14,470 nucleotides of DNA from JAVBKP01 sp031553975 (GTDB lineage Bacteria; Bacillota; Clostridia; Peptostreptococcales; Anaerovoracaceae): positions 1-14,470 of the forward strand of contig JAVBKP010000148.1 in assembly GCA_031553975.1 (NCBI GenBank). The letters run 5' to 3'. The notes under the pieces are model-generated. The model was not told the DNA's origin. It did no database searches and was given only the letters and a program-made list of their open reading frames with translations. Position numbers and translations under genes: made by a program. Shown here piece by piece: positions 7,013 to 13,168 of the stretch; the stretch's first letter is position 1, and each line of letters opens with the position of its first letter.

Positions 7013-7378
7013 TTATTCCTTGGGTGGCTTGTTATAACCTTTATCTCCGTAGGGTTGTAGCTTTTCAAGCCACTCTTTTTCCAATTGCTTGGCAGCATAT
7101 CTAACATCAAGGATACCTTCAGTATCTTTTTCTTCGAGAACCTGGTATTCAAAGGCATCGGCACCAAATTGTTTCCAGTCATTTTGTAGACCTGAGTTTG
7201 CAAATCTACCATCATTTAGCGTCCAACTGAGGGTAAACCACTTATTTTTTATGTTTGGATTTCCTTCGATATATATTTTTCCATTTACTGTATTTTTTAT
7301 CTGATATACGCCCATGTATGTTTTCACTTGTTTAAATTCAGCCATGAGTTTTCTTCGTTTGATCATATCTTTATTCAT
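7013..7378 (-). CDS. GIY-YIG nuclease-like protein with degenerate active site
   Basis: A 121-residue protein resembling GIY-YIG endonuclease domains: GVY (near residue 23), then KIYIEG in the place of YIG, a NIKNKW stretch, and the conserved latter part N-x-x-LQ-x-DW-x-x-FGADAFEYQVLEE. Active enzymes have an arginine after the YIG strand; here the position appears to be lysine (NKW) and YIG is altered to YIEG, so cleavage activity is doubtful. Start ATG 7378 follows AAGGAGG at good spacing; internal ATG 7345 has none. The gene is isolated on the minus strand and bracketed by REP-like elements on both sides. Related stand-alone proteins are common and mostly uncharacterised. Family assignment is moderate. 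Confidence 0.68.
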   Translation of the reverse strand: MNKDMIKRRKLMAEFKQVKTYMGVYQIKNTVNGKIYIEGNPNIKNKWFTLSWTLNDGRFANSGLQNDWKQFGADAFEYQVLEEKDTEGILDVRYAAKQLEKEWLEKLQPYGDKGYNKPPKE

Positions 7379-7400
7379 GTAATCCTCCTTGTTTTGTAGT

Positions 7401-7520
7401 TTGGGACGGTTCTAAATGTTATCATTGGGGACGGTTCTAATTTTATCACTTTAGTCAATTGGGGACGGTTCTAATTTGAAGACCAAACGGTCAATAAATT
7501 TGACGGTCTGGAAATTTATT
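7401..7520. repeat. Cluster of three REP-like left arms with a degenerate tail
   Basis: Three same-orientation arms start at 7403 (GGGACGGTTCTAAAT, one G short), 7427 and 7461. The third keeps the inner stem GACC/GGTC (7481-7492) but no right arm; a different perfect 9-bp inverted repeat follows, AATAAATTT (7493-7501) and AAATTTATT (7512-7520), with GACGGTCTGG as loop. This looks like decayed or truncated elements. It fills most of the gap between two minus-strand genes. Confidence 0.85.
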
Positions 7521-7551
7521 GAAGTTTCAATTTAATAACTATAAATGCAAG

Positions 7552-9657
7552 CTACAAATACCTTGCAATGACCCGCACCAATGCGGAAGGAAATTCTTTG
7601 AGATCTGTTATATCTAAAAATCGTTCTTTATTATAAATTTGACTAATTGACTCTTTATCTTCGCCAATGGCTGCTGCCAAATAGGTAATACCACGTCGTT
7701 CATAGTGGTTAATTACGTTTTGCATATCTTCAGAGGCTACACTGCCGGTATAATCGGGCAAGGCCCGCGGACTACCATCGCTAATGCTAATCAGCAATTT
7801 TGTTTTTTGCGGCATAAAGACCAATCGGTCTGATAAAATCTTTAATGCCATGCCATCCCTATTGTTCCCTCTTGGACTAATATTCATCAAACGATACTTA
7901 TCAGTATGGTTTTCTGCTTTAAAATCGGCATAAGCAAACAATGACATCTGCTCTAATTTGCTTATGTCGGCCGTGTCACCGTATATCAATATTGGGAGGT
8001 GACACCTGCGGCAGAACTCATATACAGCCACTGCCGCAGATTTGGCCGCCGTTAGGCGGCCAAAGGCCGACATAGAGGCGGATTCGTCAATCCGCAAGGC
8101 CACCGCCAAAGACGGTGATTCGCTAGGAGGGGATTTTCTAGCAAAATTCCGAAAATCAGGGGTAGCCACACTACTTGCATTGAAGTGGCTACCAAACATT
8201 TTGCTTTTAACCAGCCCGCCTGACTCTTCGTGCGCCAACAGCGGTAGGGTTCGTCGGGCTGTTTCGTCTATAATTGGCCCAAGTTGTGATACAATTTCGT
8301 TATACTCTTTGATATGCGCATTGGTATAGTCTGGCCTGTGTACAATTAGCTTTACAGATTTATGAATTGAGTCAGCTACTGCTATTCTCGCTTCTTTATT
8401 AAGTTCCTTTCTAAAAGCAGTAGCCTGTGCTTTATCTGCAGCCTCAGTGCCTCCCTCAGAAATTTCACTAGGAAAACTATCTTCGCCCTCAGCAACTTTT
8501 TTCAGCCTAACAGCATTCTCTATCCGCTGCCCCGGGCTGTCATCAATATCATAATCCTCAGACTTGCCCCAAGTTTTTAGTTCCATCACTTGATCATTGG
8601 AGTTATCCTGATCAATAGGGTTGGTATTGGGGACGGTTCTAATTGCATCTTGACCGATTGGTTGATTATTTAGAACCGTCCCCAATGAAGCGTAATCAGT
8701 TAGGGGTATAGTTTTTTTAATTATATCCAACAAACCAGTACTTACTAACGCATCTTCTAAGATTTTGATTTCTTCCTCATCGGTGGTGATTTTATAGATT
8801 ACCTTTTGATATAGCCCATTGACTGGTGCAATACCAGCAGCCACGGCATCTATCCAATACAAATAGGAACGCATTCCAGCTACACCTTTTATAGCGTTGG
8901 CATGGGCAGTTTTATCTAACGTGATTATGGCATCTGCTAAAAGTTCCAAAATGGTCTTATCATTAAATCCAGTTTTTGAGATTGCTCTCGCAACCATTAC
9001 CTCTTTGCTTGGCAAATTCATCTTTTCCGAGTGATGGATTCTATCTCTAAGAGATTCATTGAGAGAGCGGCAACCGGCATAGTTCCTATTGGTTGTGATA
9101 ATCACCACAAAGTCTGGATGCCTTCTAATCACACCGGTAGGCAGATTGAGAGAACCATCTGGCTCTAAGGCTGAATTCAATGCCATCAGCACTGCTGCAT
9201 CACGAATAACGGTAGGTTCTTGTATTTCGAGCAAATAACCTTTCTCATATGCACTAACAATTTCTGATGGATAATACTTATATTCAATAGGCGCATTTTT
9301 ATCTATATGATCAGAAGGGTTTTCATTGAGTATGGGCAAAATCGAACCCAATATATCTGCCTTATCCATATCAGCAAAGCAAGTCACTTTAGTATAGGGC
9401 AAGCCAAACTCAGCAGACAGAGCTTTGGCAATTTGCGTTTTACCAGAACCCGCATCACCCTCAAGCAAAATGTTAGTTATACGCATCTCATCACTTTCCC
9501 AATTTCGTCTCACCTCTTGGCAAATCCTAAGTTCCTCTTCACTGACTATATGCGAAGAGGGTTTTTTCCATATTAGAGCTTTTTCCGAATCTGTAAATTG
9601 GCGGCTAGGAGAAAGAAAAAAATCGGTTTGGGTTTTATTTTTAATATTGTTATTCAT
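7552..9657 (-). CDS. MoxR-type AAA+ ATPase fused to a VWA domain
   Basis: A 701-residue two-domain protein. Residues about 50-320 are a MoxR-like AAA+ module: Walker A GDAGSGKT (67-74), sensor 1 IITTN, and the LNESLRDRIHH arginine region. The Walker B stretch reads GYLLEIQEP, with Gln where Asp is expected. A charged, low-complexity linker (about 320-440) follows, and a von Willebrand A domain ends the protein, with metal-site motif D524-x-S526-x-S528 and a later ISDGS. MoxR and VWA proteins usually come as separate neighbours and act as chaperones that load metals or remodel complexes; fusion in one chain is less common. Start ATG 9657 has GAAGGGAG upstream; TTG 9672 would include that site. 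A REP-like element is embedded in frame at about residues 325-344. It stands alone with its own promoter; its client is unknown. Confidence 0.85.
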   Translation of the reverse strand: MNNNIKNKTQTDFFLSPSRQFTDSEKALIWKKPSSHIVSEEELRICQEVRRNWESDEMRITNILLEGDAGSGKTQIAKALSAEFGLPYTKVTCFADMDKADILGSILPILNENPSDHIDKNAPIEYKYYPSEIVSAYEKGYLLEIQEPTVIRDAAVLMALNSALEPDGSLNLPTGVIRRHPDFVVIITTNRNYAGCRSLNESLRDRIHHSEKMNLPSKEVMVARAISKTGFNDKTILELLADAIITLDKTAHANAIKGVAGMRSYLYWIDAVAAGIAPVNGLYQKVIYKITTDEEEIKILEDALVSTGLLDIIKKTIPLTDYASLGTVLNNQPIGQDAIRTVPNTNPIDQDNSNDQVMELKTWGKSEDYDIDDSPGQRIENAVRLKKVAEGEDSFPSEISEGGTEAADKAQATAFRKELNKEARIAVADSIHKSVKLIVHRPDYTNAHIKEYNEIVSQLGPIIDETARRTLPLLAHEESGGLVKSKMFGSHFNASSVATPDFRNFARKSPPSESPSLAVALRIDESASMSAFGRLTAAKSAAVAVYEFCRRCHLPILIYGDTADISKLEQMSLFAYADFKAENHTDKYRLMNISPRGNNRDGMALKILSDRLVFMPQKTKLLISISDGSPRALPDYTGSVASEDMQNVINHYERRGITYLAAAIGEDKESISQIYNKERFLDITDLKEFPSALVRVIARYL
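8627..8685. repeat. REP-like element inside the AAA+/VWA coding sequence
   Basis: A complete element with left arm GGGGACGGTTCTAA (8629-8642) and right arm TTAGAACCGTCCCC (8670-8683), and an inner stem centred on GATT. It is read in frame on the minus strand as a segment ending RTVPN and lies in the linker between the AAA+ and VWA domains. Confidence 0.95.
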
Positions 9658-9708
9658 AAACGCTCCCTTCAAGAAGATTTTTTTACTAGTTTAATTGTAA
9701 ATCTATAA

Positions 9709-9732
9709 TTTAGTAATTTAGTAATTTAGTAA
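9709..9732. repeat. Three tandem copies of TTTAGTAA
   Basis: The 8-base unit is repeated exactly three times. It lies in the predicted 5' leader of the AAA+/VWA gene, directly downstream of its -10 box on the minus strand. Confidence 0.9.
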
Positions 9733-9736
9733 TTAT

Positions 9737-9765
9737 AATTTATCATTAATTTACCGACGTGTCAA
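9737..9765 (-). promoter_or_regulatory. Promoter of the AAA+/VWA gene
   Basis: On the minus strand TTGACA (9760-9765) is followed after 17 bases by TAAATT (9737-9742), a perfect -35 and a four-of-six -10. Transcription would start near 9730, giving a leader of about 70 bases before ATG 9657. Confidence 0.6.
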
Positions 9766-9786
9766 GATAAAAATAAAAACTTTCTA

Positions 9787-9887
9787 TTGGGGACGGTTCT
9801 AGATTACGAACCAACTAGTTAGTACGAATTTAGAACCGTCCCAACTAGTGAACCAGACAGTTACCATGCATTTAGAACCGTCCCCAA
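9787..9887. repeat. REP-like element with an extra right arm
   Basis: Left arm GGGGACGGTTCTAGAT (9789-9804), first right arm ATTTAGAACCGTCCC ending at 9842, then a second right arm TTTAGAACCGTCCCC at 9871-9885. The middle holds AACTAGTT. It resembles one full element followed by a half element. It lies between the divergent promoters of the AAA+/VWA and DUF975 genes. Confidence 0.92.
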
Positions 9888-9976
9888 CGATGAATTACTA
9901 GTGATTATATTTGTCTAATGTGATATTATATATAAGTACATGAAAAAGAGAACTTAAAAGAAAAGGAGTGAGAGCT

Positions 9977-10927
9977 ATGAATTATAACATTGTAACAATG
10001 TCTAATGAACAAATGAAGAATAGGGCAAAAGTATTTTTAAAGAATAACTGGGGTAAGTCAGCACTATGTTTGTTAATACTACTAGGGATTTACATGGGCG
10101 TATGCATGGTGGCGGGCACTATAACCATGGTACCTATTACATTGATTGCTATTAGCGCTGCGGGGGAATTGGGACCTGGTTTTTCAGTGATGACCAGTGT
10201 GGTTTCCATGGTGATAACATATGGCGCCATACTGTTAATAGCGGGTCCTTTGCTCTATGGTGCTTGTCTTTACATGAGAAACTTGACAAATGGAGTGGGT
10301 GGCAAAATTTCAGATTTATTTGCAGGCTTCAAAATGTATGGGAAGTTACTAGGGCTAACCGCACTTGTGGGATTAATTCTGTTTGCATGGATGCTCATTG
10401 CATTGATTCCCATGATGGGCATTGTTTTTGTGATCACGTCAAGTGCAATGAACGGAACTTATAATGTATTTTATGATTATTTTGCAGAGCCTTCTGCTGT
10501 CCTTGTTTTAATTTATCTACTTTCTTTAATACTGTATATTCCATATATAATTGCTTCTTTGAGATATTCCCTAGTATACTTACTTTTAGTTGATAACAAA
10601 GATATGAGCATAATGGAATTGATGAGAGAAAGCAAAAGGCTGATGAAAGGAAATAAGTGGAAACTCTTTCTATTGATGTTGAGCATTGTGGGGGCCATAG
10701 TAGCTGTGTTTGTTGTTTTGGTTTTTGTAATGATGGCATCTTTTGCAAGTCCAGCACTTATGATTATAAGTTCAGTTCTGCTTCTTTTATGCACATTAGG
10801 TTTCTTGGTGGGCATGTTCTGGCTATATCCATATCTGGGTGTGTCATTCACCGTGTTTTATACCAACATAATTGGTGAAACCGATGGAGCTGAGACTCCA
10901 ATGGAAAATCAAATACCAATTCAATAA
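9977..10927 (+). CDS. DUF975 family integral membrane protein
   Basis: A 316-residue membrane protein with about six hydrophobic segments (near residues 28-55, 73-100, 128-155, 170-205, 232-258 and 262-300). The N-terminal amphipathic stretch NRAKVFLKNNWGKSALCLLI and the conserved block SLRYSLVYLLLVDNKDMSIMELMRESKRLMKGNKWKLFLL are hallmarks of the DUF975 family, whose function is unknown. I place the start at ATG 9977 because AAAAGGAG lies eight bases before it; GTG 9968 overlaps that site. It is a single-gene unit closed by a long terminator hairpin. No clear promoter was found; an AT-rich stretch around 9908-9940 is the likely place. Confidence 0.83.
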   Translation: MNYNIVTMSNEQMKNRAKVFLKNNWGKSALCLLILLGIYMGVCMVAGTITMVPITLIAISAAGELGPGFSVMTSVVSMVITYGAILLIAGPLLYGACLYMRNLTNGVGGKISDLFAGFKMYGKLLGLTALVGLILFAWMLIALIPMMGIVFVITSSAMNGTYNVFYDYFAEPSAVLVLIYLLSLILYIPYIIASLRYSLVYLLLVDNKDMSIMELMRESKRLMKGNKWKLFLLMLSIVGAIVAVFVVLVFVMMASFASPALMIISSVLLLLCTLGFLVGMFWLYPYLGVSFTVFYTNIIGETDGAETPMENQIPIQ

Positions 10928-10939
10928 TATCCAATAAAC

Positions 10940-11003
10940 AGACCCAATAGGTGAACTTGTCAATTAAAACAGACAATCAAGTTTGCTCAGTGGGTCTTTT
11001 TTT
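10940..11003 (+). terminator. Intrinsic terminator after the DUF975 gene
   Basis: AGACCCA (10940-10946) pairs with TGGGTCT (10991-10997), followed by a run of T to 11003. Inside, AACTTG and CAAGTT form a second stem, giving an extended two-part hairpin. Confidence 0.82.
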
Positions 11004-11005
11004 AC

Positions 11006-11034
11006 TTGACAACCATAGAACCTCTATGTATTAT
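11006..11034 (+). promoter_or_regulatory. Promoter of the PadR operon
   Basis: A perfect TTGACA (11006-11011), a 17-base spacer and TATTAT (11029-11034). Its -35 begins only three bases after the preceding terminator's T-run. Confidence 0.82.
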
Positions 11035-11052
11035 ATACATAGAGGTTCTATG
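11014..11052. promoter_or_regulatory. Perfect 18-bp inverted repeat over the -10 box, candidate PadR operator
   Basis: CATAGAACCTCTATGTAT (11014-11031) and ATACATAGAGGTTCTATG (11035-11052) are exact reverse complements around three central bases. The core has ATGT and ACAT half-sites seven bases apart, similar to known PadR-family dyads. It covers the spacer, the -10 and the start point of the promoter of a gene for a PadR regulator, so autorepression is likely. Confidence 0.7.
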
Positions 11053-11058
11053 TAACTG

Positions 11059-11119
11059 TTGGGGACGGTTCTAAATAACAAACCGATTGGTTAATACGCA
11101 ATTTAGAACCGTCCCCAAT
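11059..11119. repeat. Complete REP-like element in the PadR operon leader
   Basis: Left arm GGGGACGGTTCTAAAT (11061-11076), inner stem AACC/GGTT with loop GATT, right arm ATTTAGAACCGTCCCC (11101-11116). It lies between the predicted transcription start (about 11041) and the PadR start codon, so it should be part of the mRNA leader. Confidence 0.95.
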
Positions 11120-11154
11120 GAAATCCGATGAAGTTAATGAAGGAGAGGTGAAAA

Positions 11155-11496
11155 ATGGCTATGAATAAAAATTTGCTAGGTGGTAGTCTTGGAATGCTCT
11201 TATTGCATTTACTCAACGAAAAGGACCGATATGGGTATGACATTATTAGAGAATTGGAAGTCAGATCTGAAGCTGCTTTTGTAATGCAAGAGGGGACGCT
11301 TTATCCAGTGCTACACAAATTAGAGAACAAGGGGCTAGTCAAAAGTTATATGACAGAAAGTGAAACAGGCAGAAAGCGAAAATACTACAAAATTACAGAT
11401 AGGGGAATAAAACAACTCTCCGAAGAAAAAGAAGAATTTGAGCGGTTTGCAAAGTCTGTAAGGCTTGTGGTAGGGAGTGGGTCCTATGGGCTGTAA
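11155..11496 (+). CDS. PadR family transcriptional regulator
   Basis: A 113-residue winged-helix regulator. The family pattern is clear: LLGGSLGMLLLHLLNEKDRYGYDIIREL, then the recognition region with QEGTLYPVLHKLENKGLV, and the wing SETGRKRKYYKITDRGIKQL. This is the short PadR type with a brief C-terminal helix for dimerisation. It usually represses its own operon and is relieved by ligands or stress. The start ATG 11155 follows GGAGAGG. It is the first gene of a three-gene operon, overlaps the next gene by 11 bases, and has a perfect inverted repeat over its promoter. The ligand is unknown. Confidence 0.93.
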   Translation: MAMNKNLLGGSLGMLLLHLLNEKDRYGYDIIRELEVRSEAAFVMQEGTLYPVLHKLENKGLVKSYMTESETGRKRKYYKITDRGIKQLSEEKEEFERFAKSVRLVVGSGSYGL

Positions 11497-12235
11497 AAAT
11501 CGAGATGAATACATCGAACAAGTATTAGCCCATGTGAGATATAAGAGAGACCATAAAATAATATATGATGAATTAATGGCCCACTTTGAAGATAAGACAG
11601 AGGCATTAACCGCGATAGAGGATCAAGAAGAACACTGCGTTAACAAGTTCGAAAGAAAACTAATAGATTCCATGGGGGATGGCAGAATGCTTGGAAAGGC
11701 ATTGAATAAAGAGCATAATTTCATAGTTGGATGGATTTTTTTCTTTTCACGAATTGCTTTTTTCGTGACCATATTCTGGTGTATACTAGGGTGGTCGGGC
11801 GTGCTAAGCAACCTGAACTCTCCTAGTGCAGCCGAAATCGAAAAAGAGATTAGAGAAAAATACACAGTAACAAAAACCATTGAAGTAAACAAAGTATTTG
11901 AGTTCGATGGTCAAATAATAAGTTTTGACAAAGTTATTTTACACGAGCCAGGTCATGCTGCAACAGTATTTATGGCAGTGAAATCAACTAATATTTTGTT
12001 GGAGTCTTCATGGTCCCTTGGAGCATGCTTTCCAACCCTATTAGATAAAGATGGCAACGAGGTAAGCTATGACAGTGGGACAGGGCGTGGGAGTAGCGGG
12101 TATATTAAAAAAGAAAAATCTGTAGAAATACAAGGGATACCATCAAGTGCAGAATACATGGTATTAGACTATAGTTTTTACGACCGAGAAATCAAGGTAA
12201 CAGTACCTTTAAAGGAAGGTGTGCGTATTGAATAG
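11486..12235 (+). CDS. HAAS/permease-prefix-domain membrane protein
   Basis: A 249-residue protein with three parts. Residues 1-75 form a soluble helical domain like the HAAS/permease-prefix domain often encoded beside PadR genes (EYIEQVLAHVRY, IIYDELMAHFEDKTEAL, IDSMGDGRMLGKALNKEH). Residues about 79-107 are one hydrophobic segment. The remaining 140 residues are a beta-rich domain predicted outside the cell, which I do not recognise. The start ATG 11486 overlaps the end of padR (ATGGGCTGTAA) and has GGGAGTGGG upstream; GTG 11477 overlaps that site. Proximity and overlap suggest a sensor or effector working with PadR; this is inference. Confidence 0.72.
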   Translation: MGCKNRDEYIEQVLAHVRYKRDHKIIYDELMAHFEDKTEALTAIEDQEEHCVNKFERKLIDSMGDGRMLGKALNKEHNFIVGWIFFFSRIAFFVTIFWCILGWSGVLSNLNSPSAAEIEKEIREKYTVTKTIEVNKVFEFDGQIISFDKVILHEPGHAATVFMAVKSTNILLESSWSLGACFPTLLDKDGNEVSYDSGTGRGSSGYIKKEKSVEIQGIPSSAEYMVLDYSFYDREIKVTVPLKEGVRIE

Positions 12236-12773
12236 AAAACGAATGATAAGAATTTTAGTTTATATTGTACTTATTCCCATTTTTATTTATGCAGCAGGCA
12301 TACCCAATGGGATGGCATATTCGCCAGAGGCTGCCTTGCGAAAGTCTGAAGCTGGATTGCACTATGGACCTTCTGATATAAAATACACATTTACATATGG
12401 GAATAAAGAATATTTTCTTAACACATATAAGGATTGGTATGCCATTGAGGGTTTCGAAAGAGCGTTTGGCATTTATTGGAGGACTGCCACAGGACTGAAT
12501 ACAGGAGAGAGGAATCTTGCGCTGCCTGTTAATGCTAGTTGGACATATTCTTCAGATGACAAACTATTGATATTTGGTGTAATCAACGATGAGAATGTAT
12601 CGTATTTGGAGATAATCTCAGACAAAGAAAGATATAGAGTGACTGAGTTTAAAAACACAATGTTTTACGCTTTTTTGAAAAAATCTGAAGCGCTTGAAGA
12701 GATTCAAGCCTATGATCACAACGGAAATCTGTTGGTTAGACTAGGTAGGGCGGGAAATGAAATTGTCAACTAA
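12228..12773 (+). CDS. Membrane-anchored or secreted protein of unknown function
   Basis: An approximately 181-residue protein with an N-terminal hydrophobic segment (IRILVYIVLIPIFIYAAG) preceded by basic residues, fitting an uncleaved anchor or signal peptide. The rest is soluble and probably extracytoplasmic, with aromatic-rich strands (YTFTYGNKEYFLNTYKDWYAI). I do not recognise the family. It overlaps the preceding gene by 8 bases, so it is the third gene of the PadR operon. TTG 12228 is favoured because AAGGAAGG lies about nine bases upstream; GTG 12219 is too close and ATG 12243 is somewhat far. No terminator separates it from the next promoter, which begins five bases after the stop, so read-through into the ABC-F leader is possible. 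Confidence 0.68.
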   Translation: MNRKRMIRILVYIVLIPIFIYAAGIPNGMAYSPEAALRKSEAGLHYGPSDIKYTFTYGNKEYFLNTYKDWYAIEGFERAFGIYWRTATGLNTGERNLALPVNASWTYSSDDKLLIFGVINDENVSYLEIISDKERYRVTEFKNTMFYAFLKKSEALEEIQAYDHNGNLLVRLGRAGNEIVN

Positions 12774-12778
12774 AGTAC

Positions 12779-12807
12779 TTGACACGCGGTCTATGCCGTG
12801 CTAAGAT
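12779..12807 (+). promoter_or_regulatory. Promoter of the ABC-F leader transcript
   Basis: TTGACA (12779-12784), 17-base spacer, TAAGAT (12802-12807): a perfect -35 and a five-of-six -10. Transcription would start near 12814 and give a leader of about 355 bases before the ABC-F start codon. Confidence 0.78.
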
Positions 12808-12840
12808 ACCAGTATCACATACAAGATAGGAGACAGAAGG

Positions 12841-12861
12841 ATGTACAATATTTCTTGCTAA
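12841..12861 (+). CDS. Candidate 6-residue leader peptide MYNISC
   Basis: ATG 12841 to stop TAA 12859-12861. AGGAG at 12828-12832 is eight bases upstream, a very good placement. The ORF lies about 27 bases into the predicted transcript. Its last codons are complementary to the terminator's left arm. Too short to judge by composition; context is the support. Confidence 0.5.
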   Translation: MYNISC

Positions 12862-12996
12862 CATTTTAATAAATGAAGTTTTACTGACCAATAATATAAA
12901 GGTATATGTGAGACTTACGCAGGGAAGTTGTGTTTTGAATCTATAAGAATATTTAAAAACGCCTAGTAATCTAGGTATGTCTTTTGATGAACTTAG

Positions 12997-13028
12997 ACCA
13001 CAAGAATTCACTTTCTTGTGGTTTTTTT
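12997..13028 (+). terminator. Strong intrinsic terminator in the ABC-F leader
   Basis: ACCACAAGAA (12997-13006) pairs perfectly with TTCTTGTGGT (13013-13022) around a 6-base loop and is followed by seven T residues (13022-13028). It lies about 140 bases before the ABC-F start and about 215 bases after the leader promoter, as expected of an attenuator. Confidence 0.88.
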
Positions 13029-13056
13029 ATTCCTCGTGTCACTTGCAAGAGTGCAA

Positions 13057-13149
13057 TTGGGGACGGTTCTAAATAACAAACCAATCGGTTAGTACCCATC
13101 TAGAACCGTCCCAATAGAAGAAAAACACGAATTTAGAACCGTCCCCAAT
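13057..13149. repeat. REP-like element with extra right arm, in the ABC-F leader
   Basis: Left arm GGGGACGGTTCTAAAT from 13059, inner stem AACC/GGTT with loop AATC, first right arm TAGAACCGTCCC ending at 13112, and a second right arm ATTTAGAACCGTCCCC at 13131-13146. It occupies nearly all the space between the leader terminator and the ABC-F ribosome binding site. Confidence 0.93.
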
Positions 13150-13168
13150 GAATAGAAGGAGGTAATTT

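Larger units (their letters stand above)
12814..13028 (+). promoter_or_regulatory. Putative leader-peptide attenuator upstream of the ABC-F gene
   Basis: This leader holds a short ORF with a good ribosome binding site (12841-12861), a small hairpin CCTAG/CTAGG (12962-12975), and a strong intrinsic terminator (12997-13028). The end of the short ORF, TTCTTGCTAA (12852-12861), can pair with TTAG (12993-12996) and CAAGAA (13001-13006), leaving ACCA bulged; that would use up the left arm of the terminator. Ribosome-dependent attenuation of this kind is known for several antibiotic-resistance ABC-F genes. The parts are seen; the mechanism, and which ribosome position favours which fold, are inferred. 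An independent small RNA is the main alternative. Confidence 0.6.

Noticed and set aside
6985..7215. Minus-strand ORF of 76 codons
   Set aside because: It lies in another frame of the GIY-YIG gene and includes repeat sequence; no family resemblance.
10434..10851. Two minus-strand ORFs opposite the DUF975 gene
   Set aside because: Shadows of a membrane-protein gene with biased codons.
12766..13011. Minus-strand ORF of 81 codons across the ABC-F leader
   Set aside because: It starts inside the attenuator terminator and has no binding site; the plus-strand regulatory structure explains the region better.
12814..13028. T-box or metabolite riboswitch in the ABC-F leader
   Set aside because: No T-box conserved bulge sequence and no recognised riboswitch core; a leader peptide and terminator explain it more simply.
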